Origin: Bradyrhizobium nanningense | GTDB lineage: Bacteria > Pseudomonadota > Alphaproteobacteria > Rhizobiales > Xanthobacteraceae | Reading direction: 5' to 3' | Length of the DNA stretch: 64,000 nt | NCBI RefSeq assembly: GCF_004114535.1 | Contig: NZ_LBJC01000005.1 | Coordinates: 124,001 to 188,000, forward strand | In this document: piece after piece, positions 1 to 8,524 of the stretch | Layout: each line of letters opens with the position of its first letter | How positions within the stretch are numbered: the stretch's first letter is position 1 | Made by a program: the position numbers and the translations under genes | Notes under the pieces: generated by a model | Told to the model about the DNA's origin: nothing | The model's input: the letters and a program-made list of their open reading frames with translations, nothing else | Database searches by the model: none

Positions 1-1
1 A

Positions 2-169
2 CTTTGCACCGCCGCCCCCGAGGTCTACGCCGCCGCGAGCTTCTGGTGGACCGCAGGAGGCGAAGGGTTTCCGTCAATGGCGCTGAGTTGCCGCGGGTTG
101 CCGGATCCGTTTCACTATTCGATGCTGTTGACCGGCGATCTCGCAGTTGCGGGACCGGCGGCGGGATGA
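2..169 (+). CDS. tagF: TagF (ImpM-like) T6SS-associated protein, C-terminal fragment
   Basis: Frame 2 is open from the left edge and ends in TGA at 167-169, giving 55 residues. The peptide contains ASFWWTAGGEGFPSMALSCR followed by GLPDPFHYSMLL, which resembles the conserved end of TagF (a tryptophan pair, a Gly-rich turn, then a GLPxP segment before the final helix). TagF is a cytoplasmic T6SS accessory protein and a post-translational repressor of secretion in Pseudomonas. Only the C-terminus is visible, so the start and full length are unknown. The stop lies six bases before the next start codon, which fits a tagF-pppA-ppkA operon and marks this as the 3' end of a T6SS cluster lying to the left. 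The identification is from motif memory, supported strongly by the phosphatase and kinase that follow. Confidence 0.75.
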   Translation, partial: LCTAAPEVYAAASFWWTAGGEGFPSMALSCRGLPDPFHYSMLLTGDLAVAGPAAG

Positions 170-175
170 CGCGCG

Positions 176-952
176 ATGATACACGTCCCAACCTTATTCG
201 ACGTCGGTAGCGTCACTCACGCTGGACGGGTGCGGGAGCGTAACGAAGATTCATTCCTGGTGCGAACAGACGTCGGCTTGTGGGCTGTGGCCGACGGGAT
301 GGGCGGTCACGAGGCCGGCGATCTCGCCAGTCGCATCGTGGTGCAGTCGCTCGACGCGATCGGAACGCTCGAGTCCGCCGCAGACCTGCTGACGGAATGC
401 GAGGTGCGGCTGTTCAGCGCAAACCAGCAGATCCTGGCGCTTAGCCGCGAGCGACAGGGAGCAACCGTCGGGACCACGGCAGCGGTCTTGCTCGTTCGCG
501 ACGGCTATTATGCCTGCATATGGGCGGGCGACAGCCGGGTCTATCTGATCAACCGCGGGATCATTAACCAGGTGTCGCATGATCATAGCGAACTCGAGGA
601 ACTGATCGCCGAAGGTGCGCTGTCGCGCGAAGACGTGAAGGATTGGCCGAGCAATGCCATTACGCGCGCCGTCGGCATCGCCGATGATCCGGAGTTTGAG
701 GTGGTGACCGGCCCGGCCGTGGAGGAAGACATCTTCGTGATCTGCAGCGATGGCCTGACGAAGCACCTGCAGGACGATGAGATCCTGCACCATGCGGCGA
801 CGCGACGGGCACAGGCGGCCTGCGATGACATGCTCGCGCTGGCTCTTGATCGTGGCGGTCTCGACAACGTGACAATCGTGATTGTGCGGCTGCTGGCACC
901 ACAATCACAGGAGACAACAAGATCGCCGCTCGATTGGAAGCCGCAATTATGA
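176..952 (+). CDS. PP2C-family protein phosphatase, T6SS-linked (PppA-like)
   Basis: The 258-residue protein is a compact PPM/PP2C Ser/Thr phosphatase of the Stp/PppA type. Visible metal and catalytic motifs in order are RERNEDS (20-26), ADGMGGHEAG (39-48), WAGDSR (116-121), ICSDGL (189-194) and the closing GGLDNVT (227-233), which supply the conserved Asp ligands. There is no signal peptide or membrane segment, so it should act in the cytoplasm. In T6SS loci the PppA phosphatase reverses the kinase PpkA and shuts secretion down. Its last codons overlap the kinase start in an ATGA, so the two are translationally coupled. The ATG at 176 is chosen because it follows the tagF stop closely and starts just before the first domain strand. 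Confidence 0.9.
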   Translation: MIHVPTLFDVGSVTHAGRVRERNEDSFLVRTDVGLWAVADGMGGHEAGDLASRIVVQSLDAIGTLESAADLLTECEVRLFSANQQILALSRERQGATVGTTAAVLLVRDGYYACIWAGDSRVYLINRGIINQVSHDHSELEELIAEGALSREDVKDWPSNAITRAVGIADDPEFEVVTGPAVEEDIFVICSDGLTKHLQDDEILHHAATRRAQAACDDMLALALDRGGLDNVTIVIVRLLAPQSQETTRSPLDWKPQL

Positions 953-2757
953 CCCCGAACGATCCGTTCCGATCGTCTTACAGAGGCGTGCCGACCGGCA
1001 CCCGACTCAATGGCATCTACGAGATCGAAGCGATGATCGGCGCCGGCGGCATGGGTGAAGTCTATAAATGCCGCGAGATCCAGACCGGATCGCCTGTTGC
1101 GGTCAAAATGCTGCTGCCCGATATGGTCGAGAACGAAGCCGCTCTGGCGCTGTTCCGTCGAGAGGCCGCAGCGCTCCACAATCTGCCGCACGACGCGATC
1201 GTTCGCTACTTCCTGTTCACGGTGGAGCCCGTATTGCAGCGGCCGTATCTCGCGATGGAGTTCGTGAACGGCCGCTCGCTCTCGAACATGCTCGATGACG
1301 GCCCGTTGACCCTCGAAGCGCTGATCAAGCTGATGCAGCGCGTCGCATCAGGGCTGCATGCCGCCCATGAGCACGGCATCATCCATCGCGACGTTTCCCC
1401 GGACAACATCATTGTGCCGCTCGACGACGTCAGGCGGGCCAAGCTCATCGACTTCGGCATCGCCCGATCGACCCAGCTGGGGGACAAGACCATCATTGGC
1501 TCGGGCTTTGCCGGAAAGGACAATTACGCATCGCCGGAACAGGTCGGACTCTACGGCAACGAGGTCACCGCTAAATCCGATGTCTACAGCTTCGGGCTCG
1601 TCCTGTTCCACGCGCTGACCGGGCAAAAGCTCGACATGGGCGGCAGTCAATTTCAACTGGTGGAGAAGCGCCGGCGTGTGCCGGATCTCGGAGCGGTGGA
1701 CATGCGCATCCGGCCTTTGCTGGAGCGGATGCTGCAGCCTGATCCGGCATTGCGTCCGAGCATGGCGGAGGTCGCTAACTGGGCGCCGGTTGGTTCGGCT
1801 GAGACACCAGTCGCGCCATTGTACGGGTTCGATCCGCTGCGGCGGCCGGAAGGAGGGGCGCCGGCGCCGCAGGACAGGCCGCCACCGACGGTGTGGAGGC
1901 GGGGTCGTCTCTGGTACGGCGCGGGAGTGGTAATGATGTTGCTCCTGTTCGGCGGAGGAGGATATGCCTTCTACAAGCTGATCTGGTCGGGTCCGGGCAC
2001 TACGGTGTTGCCGCCACCTCCGAAACTTGCCGGGACGATGGCGCCGCCGAAGGCCGAGCCAGCTGTCCCGCAGGGGGGACGCCAGGAGCCGGTCAAGCTG
2101 CCGGTGCCGCCGACGGTGACGCCATCTCCAACACCCGATGGGGCCGGGCGAACCGATCGCATCCGCAAATATGTGGCGCAATATTCCGGCGGCGACTGCT
2201 TCTTCATCCTGCCGGTCGCCGTAAGCCAGAACGCCGCCGTCATCGAAGGCTTCGGCGCCTCGACCGTCCCGTTCGACGCTTTCGACAAGGCGTTCCGGCG
2301 TGAGCAGGGCTTCGAGGCCTCGGTCGGCGTCAGGCAGGTGACCCCAGCTCAATGTCCGGCCGTCAAGTTCTTGAGAGAGGTCGGGAGCGATCAGGCGCGA
2401 GCGCCGCGCATCAACCTGTCGGCGACAGAGCTCAAGGGCGGCGAAACCCTCAACGGCACCATTGAGAACTTCGCCAACCGCGTTGTGGAGCTGCTGATGG
2501 TGTCGGATCGTGGCGAGGTCCAGAGCCTGAGCTATCTTCTGAAACCGGGTATCGACTCGCTTTCGTTTGCGCTCCCGACACCACGTGGGAGCGGACCGCA
2601 GCTGCTGCTGGTCGTAGCGACCCCGCAGGTCCTGGATTCTTTGCGCCAGCCGAAGCCGATCGCTGCCGACACATTCTTCCTGCAGGCGCTCAGCGAATCT
2701 CAGCGGAACAAGGTAGCAATCATCGCAGCCGCACGGTACGTGCTGCTCACGAACTGA
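949..2757 (+). CDS. Membrane Ser/Thr protein kinase, T6SS-linked (PpkA-like)
   Basis: The 602-residue protein has an N-terminal Hanks-type kinase domain, a single membrane helix and a periplasmic tail. The glycine loop is GAGGMGEVYK (31-40), the ATP lysine lies in VAVKML (Lys53), the catalytic loop is HRDVSPDN (146-153), DFG is at 168-170, and ASPEQ (194-198) stands where APE is expected. A hydrophobic segment at about 322-343 is followed by a Pro-rich linker and an approximately 200-residue C-terminal domain with a Cys pair (GGDCF, PAQCP). The catalytic loop has Ser where HRDLKPxN kinases have Lys, so phosphotransfer may be weakened. The ATG at 949 overlaps the phosphatase stop and has GGAAG eight bases upstream. 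A TTG at 934 is possible but less likely. The probable role is sensing envelope state and activating the T6SS. Confidence 0.88.
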   Translation: MTPNDPFRSSYRGVPTGTRLNGIYEIEAMIGAGGMGEVYKCREIQTGSPVAVKMLLPDMVENEAALALFRREAAALHNLPHDAIVRYFLFTVEPVLQRPYLAMEFVNGRSLSNMLDDGPLTLEALIKLMQRVASGLHAAHEHGIIHRDVSPDNIIVPLDDVRRAKLIDFGIARSTQLGDKTIIGSGFAGKDNYASPEQVGLYGNEVTAKSDVYSFGLVLFHALTGQKLDMGGSQFQLVEKRRRVPDLGAVDMRIRPLLERMLQPDPALRPSMAEVANWAPVGSAETPVAPLYGFDPLRRPEGGAPAPQDRPPPTVWRRGRLWYGAGVVMMLLLFGGGGYAFYKLIWSGPGTTVLPPPPKLAGTMAPPKAEPAVPQGGRQEPVKLPVPPTVTPSPTPDGAGRTDRIRKYVAQYSGGDCFFILPVAVSQNAAVIEGFGASTVPFDAFDKAFRREQGFEASVGVRQVTPAQCPAVKFLREVGSDQARAPRINLSATELKGGETLNGTIENFANRVVELLMVSDRGEVQSLSYLLKPGIDSLSFALPTPRGSGPQLLLVVATPQVLDSLRQPKPIAADTFFLQALSESQRNKVAIIAAARYVLLTN

Positions 2758-2766
2758 TCGGCACGC

Positions 2767-3792
2767 TCAGAATGTTCCGATGATCAGGATCTTCAGATCG
2801 GCATCCGGCTTGAAGTCGCTTGATGTATATTCAAGCGTGCTGCCGGTGGATGCTTTGAGCCGCCCCGGACAGAAACTCACCAGGCGGTCGCTGCCGCCTG
2901 GATCGATCGTCAGCTTGAACGACCGGATCGGACCCGCCCAATTCGCGCCGGTTTTGAGCACGTAGGATATGCGCCGTTCCTGCAGGTTCTTGGTGTTGGC
3001 CTGGTTGCTGCCTGCGCGCTTGTCGAGCTCTGCAAGGAACGCGTCCTGAACGCAGTACTCTTTCCGGTAACGCTGGACTTCCTGACTGAGAGCGCTGCTG
3101 CGACGCAGGCCGGAGCGTAGGATGGTGTCCGGACTGGAGCCGACGCTCGGCCGATATTGGTGTTCAACGGTGACGGTGTTCGCGGCCGGAAATACCTGCT
3201 GACGTACCGCAGAGGTCTTGATAACCCAGCCGGGTGCATATTGCTGGCGACCGTTGTCACTCATCCCGGCAGGCAGCAGAAGTCCCTCGTTCACGAGCCG
3301 GGTTCGGGTCGCCTCGGGCAGGTCAGCCACCCGGATCTCGCGGCCGCCGATCGGAAGCAGCGGCAATTTGAGCTCGCGCAGCAAGGCGCTGACATCCTTG
3401 TTGCCGACCATGGCCCGCTGATCAATGGTCAGAGGCGTCGGGCTGCCGTCGACCTTGGTCGTGAAGTCGACGAAGTTGACCGGATCATTTGACGGCAGAG
3501 CAATGTTCTCGGCCTCCGAGAGGTCGATGTCGGGCAGCGGGAAGGCGACAGTCAATGTGATCGGCTTGGCGGTGACGTTGGCGAACTGGTACCGAACGGT
3601 GACGTTGTCGAGCGCGATACGAAGGTTCTCGCTCTCCATGGTCACGTTATTGGTGCGCACGAATTGGAGCCCGCCGATTGATAATTCCGCGGCTGAATCG
3701 TTGGCGCGGGCCGGCCACACCGTCGCAACCAAAAACACCAACGTCAAAGCCGGTATTCGGAAGGACGGTTGGGCAGGGGAGCCATTCACCAT
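2767..3792 (-). CDS. DUF4424 family exported protein
   Basis: This reverse-strand gene encodes about 341 residues when started at the ATG at 3792. That start is preferred because it opens directly into a signal peptide ending ATVWPARA, after which the mature protein begins NDSAAELSIGGLQF. The early part resembles DUF4424: a beta-rich domain stating that an N-terminal region is exported, with MESENLRIALDNVTVRYQF and a LPLPDID-like strand. The function of the family is not established; it is found in the periplasm of Proteobacteria. It converges on the kinase gene (stop codons nine bases apart) and lies 50 bases downstream of the small reverse-strand gene, with which it probably forms a two-gene operon. 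An in-frame ATG at 3804 is an alternative. Confidence 0.75.
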   Translation of the reverse strand: MVNGSPAQPSFRIPALTLVFLVATVWPARANDSAAELSIGGLQFVRTNNVTMESENLRIALDNVTVRYQFANVTAKPITLTVAFPLPDIDLSEAENIALPSNDPVNFVDFTTKVDGSPTPLTIDQRAMVGNKDVSALLRELKLPLLPIGGREIRVADLPEATRTRLVNEGLLLPAGMSDNGRQQYAPGWVIKTSAVRQQVFPAANTVTVEHQYRPSVGSSPDTILRSGLRRSSALSQEVQRYRKEYCVQDAFLAELDKRAGSNQANTKNLQERRISYVLKTGANWAGPIRSFKLTIDPGGSDRLVSFCPGRLKASTGSTLEYTSSDFKPDADLKILIIGTF

Positions 3793-3842
3793 GGCTGTCT
3801 CCATGTGGCAGCGCAGCATATGTTGGTTGCGTCCGGTATGCC

Positions 3843-4124
3843 TCAATCGATCGGCTGATAGAGATCGCCCCACTCGGATTTCCAGACCCCGTCCGGGTCG
3901 CACACCACGACCGCGAGCTTCAGGTCGTTCGCCAGTCGGATCGCGCCACGAAAGGCATCCTGCGCCGGCAAAAGTGCGCTGGTCTGGTCGGTAGCCAGTC
4001 GTCCCCCGCTTGCGGCCGCCGGCAGCACGACTGATCCGGAAGCGCCGTCATTGTCGCGCTTCAGCACCAGTGTGATCGCGTCGGGCTGGACTTCATTCAC
4101 TTGCTCAAATCTGTTCCGGGCCAT
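3843..4124 (-). CDS. Small hypothetical protein upstream of the DUF4424 gene
   Basis: The reading frame gives 93 residues from the ATG at 4124 (a GTG at 4133 would add three). I do not recognise the family. The sequence looks protein-like, with alternating hydrophobic strands (AITLVLKRD, GSVVLPA, KLAVVVCDPDGVW) and a charged N-terminus, without a signal peptide or membrane helix. It ends WGDLYQPID. It lies on the same strand and just upstream of the DUF4424 gene, and divergent from the beta-propeller/peptidase gene across a 155-base gap that must hold both promoters. The composition and uninterrupted frame favour a real gene, but I see no motif that gives a function. Confidence 0.5.
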   Translation of the reverse strand: MARNRFEQVNEVQPDAITLVLKRDNDGASGSVVLPAAASGGRLATDQTSALLPAQDAFRGAIRLANDLKLAVVVCDPDGVWKSEWGDLYQPID

Positions 4125-4279
4125 GGTTTGCACCGCAAGCTGAAGAGGGTTAGGACAATCACCGTCCAGTGATGAATTGAACGAGATTGAGATTGCTCAC
4201 CACTAATTGAAGCGCCGCGTTACCGGCATCTGGGATTAGTCGATCCGACGCGGCGATTGGTTCGGGATACATCGAGAAC

Positions 4280-6001
4280 ATGCTTCGTCTAAAGCGTTGG
4301 ATCTGGGCCGTCATCGTTGGCGCTGGCATCTTCGGAAACCAGGCGCATGCCGACGATACCGTCGTACGCAGCTTTGGCGACGGTTCGGCTGCTTCTATGG
4401 TTGGCATTGTCCCGCCCAGCGAGGACGTGGAACTCGCAGGTCCGCAAGCGATCAGCGCCGACGGGCAGGGCAACCTGTTTGTGCTTGATCAGATTAACGG
4501 CCGTATTCTCCAGTTCGATCCCAAGCAGCCGAATTCTGATCCGGACATCCTGAAGATGCCGAAGGACGTTCAGCCGACGGACCTTGTCGTCCGCAACGAC
4601 GACATCATGGTTTGGGACGGCGGCGTGCGGACGCTGAAGGCGGCGGCCGGACAATCCACGCGCGGACTCGGCGGCGACGTGATCCAGCTCGAGGAGGTCT
4701 CGAGCCGTGGGGCGGACGACCAGGTTGCCGTTTCCGCTTTCGCCCAGATGGGTTCGCAGGCGCCCGGCAGCGCGGCCGACTTGCTCGACCAGAACACCCG
4801 AGCAGCCATCATCAAGACGACGCGGCAGCCCGACCGGCAATATGTGGCGTCTCGAGGCAAGGGCTCCGTGATCGCCGATATCATTCCGGACAAGGGCAAT
4901 GCGGGCGTACGAGTCGAGATCCAGACGATGGTCACTAACGAGACGATCGGCCAACTCGCCCTCCGGGTCCGCAACCAGCTCGGCGCGGTGGAATTCCTCG
5001 AGATAGACAACAGCGACCGCTTCTACGTGCTGGCGGAAGACATTCCGCCATCGGGAAAGAACGCCTCCACGTTCGTCGCACGCTACGCCGCGAATGGGCG
5101 TCTCGAGGGAATTTATGAGCTTCCTCTTGAAAATGCGCCGCTGACGAGGCGATTCGTCACGGTCTCTGGCGACGGTGACGTCTATTTCCTGCGGACCAAG
5201 CCCGACGGTATTGAGGTGGTTGGCGTCGGTTTCAGGCCTCTCAACAACGCTTCGATCATCGACGTGCGGCCGTCGCGAACGGCAGCTGCGCCAGCACCGC
5301 AATCCGGCGTCACATTCAACGCGTCGGCTGCGGTGAGGCCGTCCAATCGGCAGCAGGCGATCGAGACCGCGTTCGCATTCGAGGGCATCCAGTGGAAGCT
5401 GACGCAGGCGAACTACGGCAGCGATCCCGACAGCCAATGCAGCGGCTTCAGCCGTATTCGGCGGCCGTGGTATTTGCAGGGCAAGGTGAACCAGGAGGTG
5501 CGCGGCGTACCCTATTGCTGGGGCTGCCACGGTTCGCTCGCAAGCTTCCGGCAGCGGATCGAGAGCGGAACGCTGGCCGGCAATGTGTGCACTCGCAACG
5601 CACCGCGACCGGATGTGGCTGGCGTCGACTGTTCGGCATTCGTCAGCGCTGCGTGGGGGCTCTCCGTCCACTATACGACTGCCGCAATTCCTGCGATTGC
5701 AGCCCCCGTGACAAATCCATGGGACCTGAAGCCCGGCGATGCGCTGAACAAGCCTGGCTCGCACGTGATGCTGTTCCTGCGATTCACGCCCGATCGCAAG
5801 GCCGAGGTGATGGAATCCTCGACTGGCGGCTGCAACGGTCGCGTCTGCCGCAACGTCTATCCGTTGGCGAGCCTGCTCTCGCGCGGCTACGTTCCGGTCC
5901 GCTTCAAGGCCTTCGCGGATGATCAGGCGACGGTTTCCGCGAGCGCCTATCAAGAGACCGAACCGCAGGCGGGGCGCAAGACGGCAAGCAAAAGGCGCTG
6001 A
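4280..6001 (+). CDS. Exported beta-propeller protein fused to an NlpC/P60-like cysteine peptidase domain
   Basis: The 573-residue protein begins with a signal peptide (MLRLKRWIWAVIVGAGIFG...QAHA). The next 300 or so residues look like NHL/six-bladed propeller repeats: AISADGQGNLFVLDQINGRI is a typical blade, and later segments such as GDVYFLRTKPDGI repeat the pattern. A Pro/Ala linker near 330-350 leads to a C-terminal papain-like domain with GVDCSAFVS (Cys451) and GSHVMLF (His495), the catalytic Cys and His arrangement of NlpC/P60 and related amidases. The module carries extra cysteines around CWGCHG that could form disulphides in the periplasm. The expected substrate is peptidoglycan peptide, inferred from the family. 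The gene heads a forward block with the caspase and DUF4384 genes. Because it has a Sec leader it is unlikely to be a T6SS cargo itself. Confidence 0.72.
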   Translation: MLRLKRWIWAVIVGAGIFGNQAHADDTVVRSFGDGSAASMVGIVPPSEDVELAGPQAISADGQGNLFVLDQINGRILQFDPKQPNSDPDILKMPKDVQPTDLVVRNDDIMVWDGGVRTLKAAAGQSTRGLGGDVIQLEEVSSRGADDQVAVSAFAQMGSQAPGSAADLLDQNTRAAIIKTTRQPDRQYVASRGKGSVIADIIPDKGNAGVRVEIQTMVTNETIGQLALRVRNQLGAVEFLEIDNSDRFYVLAEDIPPSGKNASTFVARYAANGRLEGIYELPLENAPLTRRFVTVSGDGDVYFLRTKPDGIEVVGVGFRPLNNASIIDVRPSRTAAAPAPQSGVTFNASAAVRPSNRQQAIETAFAFEGIQWKLTQANYGSDPDSQCSGFSRIRRPWYLQGKVNQEVRGVPYCWGCHGSLASFRQRIESGTLAGNVCTRNAPRPDVAGVDCSAFVSAAWGLSVHYTTAAIPAIAAPVTNPWDLKPGDALNKPGSHVMLFLRFTPDRKAEVMESSTGGCNGRVCRNVYPLASLLSRGYVPVRFKAFADDQATVSASAYQETEPQAGRKTASKRR

Positions 6002-6040
6002 ACCGGCCATGCCGTTCGCGCTACAGAATGGGTAGGCAGG

Positions 6041-7834
6041 ATGTCGAGGTGGCTTACGATGCGGATGCCCAGGCGACTTGATTGGAAGATCGGGCGGCTA
6101 TGCGCAACCATCGGTCTGGCTGGGTTGATCGGGCTGACGGCCCCGCGCGCGCATGCGGCTGGCGGGTTGTCGATCAGCAATCCGGAGGGAGCGGCGGTGC
6201 GCGCTCTCGTCATCGGCATCGATGATTATCAGCACGTACGCAAGTTGAAGGGCGCGGTCGCCGACGCCACCGACATTGTCGCCAGCTTGAAGTCGATGGG
6301 GGTCGCCGACGTCGTCGAACTCGCGAATGCACAGGCCGACAGGGCAAGCGTTTTGCGCGAAATCAGTGCGCTGGTGGAGCGGACCGGGAGCAACGACCTC
6401 ATCTTTCTGTCGATCGCCGGTCATGGCACCCAGGAACCGGAGCGCGTCAAGGGCTCGGAGCCGGACGGGATGGAAAACGTATTCCTGCTGCCGGGCTTCG
6501 AAACCACGCCGACCGGTTCTGTCGAGCGCATTCTGGGCAGCGAGTTCAACCATTTCATCCGGCAGTTCGAGTTGCGCGGAGCGAAGGTGATTTTCGTGGC
6601 TGATACCTGCCATGGCGGCGGTATGGTGCGCGATATCGATCCGCGTGCCGCTGAAATGAGCTTCCGGCAGGTGCCGCGCTATACATTGCTGGTCGACGAA
6701 CTGAAGCCGGTCTCTGATAGCAACGATCCGAAGTCGGAGCTCGACCTTGACCGCACGGCGTTCCTGGCCGCGGTGGACCGCTATACGAAGGCGCCGGAAG
6801 TCCGCATTCCCGGCGTCGATGGCCTCCGCGGGGCTCTCAGCTATGCAGTCGCGCGTGCGGTCGAAGGTAGTGCGGACATCAATCACGATGGGAAGGTGAC
6901 GCTCAAGGAGCTCTTCAGCAATGTTCGGCAGGTGGTCTATCAGCTATCGGACCAGCGCCAGAACATCGTGACGATATCATCGCCGGCTCAGACACCGGAC
7001 ACCGAAATTGCCTTCGGATTGACGCGCGGCGTCGTCTTGATTCAGGGGCCGGCCGCAAGGGCAGCCTCTGGTCCGGCCGGGACCGCCGCGCCCGTCGAGG
7101 CCCAGGCGCCGCCGCCGGCGGTCACGGCCAAGGCATCCACCGTTCCGACCCTTGCCGCGGTACCGACCAAGGACCTTCCGATCGGCGAAACGCCACCGCT
7201 TCGCCTCACTTCGCCGATCCGGCTCGCGGCGCTCGACGGCAAGACGAACTACTTTGCGAGCGTGACGACAAAGGATATTCCCGTCCAGGCCGTTCAGCCG
7301 ACGGACAATCCGGACCTGATCTGGGATCCGGTGTCGCACGATGTGATCGCATGGGGCGACGTGGTTGCGTATGGGATGGACGTTGCCGGCCTATCAACCG
7401 TTGTGGACCGGACCGCGGCAATTCGCGAACTCAAGCGTATGGCGGTTCGGTCGCCGCAGATGATGCGCATATGGCCAGACGACCGCCAGCAGAAGGCTGG
7501 CCAAACCGTCGAGGTTGATCTGTCTGATGTGGCGTCGAGGGCGGTGTTGTTGTTCAATGTCTCCGGCGATGGCACCATCCAAATGTTGTATCCGGTGGGT
7601 TCTGATCCTGCATTGGCCCGATCGACGAGCTTGCGCCTGCCGCTGAGGGTCGGTGAACCCTTCGGTGCGGAACAGATCGTTGCGGTGACCTCGCAGCAAC
7701 GCATGGTCGATCTTGAGACGGCCTTGATCCAGCTTAACCGGCGTCGCGCCTCGGGGCAGATGATCAAAAGCCTTGAACGCTACTTGCCCGCGGACGCCCG
7801 AATCGCTTCGATCGGCTTCTTCAGTGCTCCCTAG
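6041..7834 (+). CDS. Exported caspase-family (C14) protein with C-terminal DUF4384-like domain
   Basis: The 597-residue protein starts with a signal peptide whose cleavage is likely after APRAHA (about residue 39). A caspase-fold domain follows: ALVIGIDDYQHV opens the first strand, the catalytic His lies in LSIAGHGTQ (His128) and the catalytic Cys in VADTCHGGGM (Cys190). A short EF-hand-like loop, INHDGKVTLKEL, comes near residue 285. After a Pro/Ala-rich linker the last 200 residues contain a beta domain (VEVDLSD...VLLFNVSGDGTIQMLYP) characteristic of DUF4384, which often ends bacterial caspase homologues. AGGCAGG lies just before the ATG at 6041. The next gene encodes a stand-alone DUF4384 protein only 15 bases downstream, so the two probably work together. 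Substrate and trigger are unknown. Confidence 0.85.
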   Translation: MSRWLTMRMPRRLDWKIGRLCATIGLAGLIGLTAPRAHAAGGLSISNPEGAAVRALVIGIDDYQHVRKLKGAVADATDIVASLKSMGVADVVELANAQADRASVLREISALVERTGSNDLIFLSIAGHGTQEPERVKGSEPDGMENVFLLPGFETTPTGSVERILGSEFNHFIRQFELRGAKVIFVADTCHGGGMVRDIDPRAAEMSFRQVPRYTLLVDELKPVSDSNDPKSELDLDRTAFLAAVDRYTKAPEVRIPGVDGLRGALSYAVARAVEGSADINHDGKVTLKELFSNVRQVVYQLSDQRQNIVTISSPAQTPDTEIAFGLTRGVVLIQGPAARAASGPAGTAAPVEAQAPPPAVTAKASTVPTLAAVPTKDLPIGETPPLRLTSPIRLAALDGKTNYFASVTTKDIPVQAVQPTDNPDLIWDPVSHDVIAWGDVVAYGMDVAGLSTVVDRTAAIRELKRMAVRSPQMMRIWPDDRQQKAGQTVEVDLSDVASRAVLLFNVSGDGTIQMLYPVGSDPALARSTSLRLPLRVGEPFGAEQIVAVTSQQRMVDLETALIQLNRRRASGQMIKSLERYLPADARIASIGFFSAP

Positions 7835-7849
7835 CGGGAGGGGCAGCCG

Positions 7850-8500
7850 GTGCCGTCATTGCATCTGATCCACCGCGAGCGACCGTGGTTCGCAATCCTT
7901 CTGCTGCCGTTATTGGCGGGTGGCGGAGCAGCGTGCGCAGCACCGTTGCCGTCGGCATCGCTTCCTGCCGGCACGCATGCATCTTGGCTTTGGCCCGTGC
8001 AGGCGGCGCGTAGCCAAGCCAATACTGCAAGCGTGTCGCTCCAGATCCTGCCAGGCCAGACCGTCAACCTCGGCGGCAAGGTCTCGTTCGGCGTCACCGC
8101 CAGGAAGCCTGGATATCTCATTTTGGTGGACATCGATGCGGAAGGACGCATGTCCCAGATCTTTCCGACTCCCGAACTCCTGGCGCAGTCGGACGGCCGC
8201 GATATCAATCTCGTCAAGCCCGGCGTCGAATTTGTCGTTCCGAGCCCGGCTGCACGGCAGCGAGGTTTTGAGTACGTCGTCGCACCGCCGGCCGGGTCTG
8301 CAGTGATGATCGCCATCCTGAGCGAGCGACGTGTCCAATTGCTCGATCTGCCGGACTTGCCGCGCAAGCTCAAAGATCAAGCCGAGGCCCTTAGCTATCT
8401 ATCGGCCTGGACCAGTGAGCTGCGCGTGCCGGACAACGCCACCGGGAAGCTCGTGCCGAACAATTGGTCGTTCGACGTCAAATCCTATTCCATCAAGTGA
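7850..8500 (+). CDS. Exported DUF4384 domain protein
   Basis: The gene starts with GTG at 7850, 15 bases after the caspase gene, and encodes 216 residues. A hydrophobic leader (FAILLLPLLAGGGAA) ends near ACAAP. The mature part has the DUF4384 pattern: SLQILPGQTVNLGGKVSFGV followed by GYLILVDIDAEGRMSQIFPT, a short beta sandwich also seen at the end of the preceding caspase protein. A second part (FEYVVAPPAGSAVMIAILSE) matches the usual continuation of the domain. The domain has no defined catalytic activity and is usually found attached to kinases or caspases, so a partner or sensor role for the upstream protein is the best inference. No strong lipobox is visible, so it is probably a soluble periplasmic protein. 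Confidence 0.75.
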   Translation: MPSLHLIHRERPWFAILLLPLLAGGGAACAAPLPSASLPAGTHASWLWPVQAARSQANTASVSLQILPGQTVNLGGKVSFGVTARKPGYLILVDIDAEGRMSQIFPTPELLAQSDGRDINLVKPGVEFVVPSPAARQRGFEYVVAPPAGSAVMIAILSERRVQLLDLPDLPRKLKDQAEALSYLSAWTSELRVPDNATGKLVPNNWSFDVKSYSIK

Positions 8501-8524
8501 ATTCGTGCGGATAGGCCGCCAAGG

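Noticed and set aside
4289..6010. 573-codon open frame on the minus strand opposite the propeller-peptidase gene
   Set aside because: It mirrors a real gene in length and has His/Arg-rich, domain-free translation, as expected of a shadow in high-G+C DNA.
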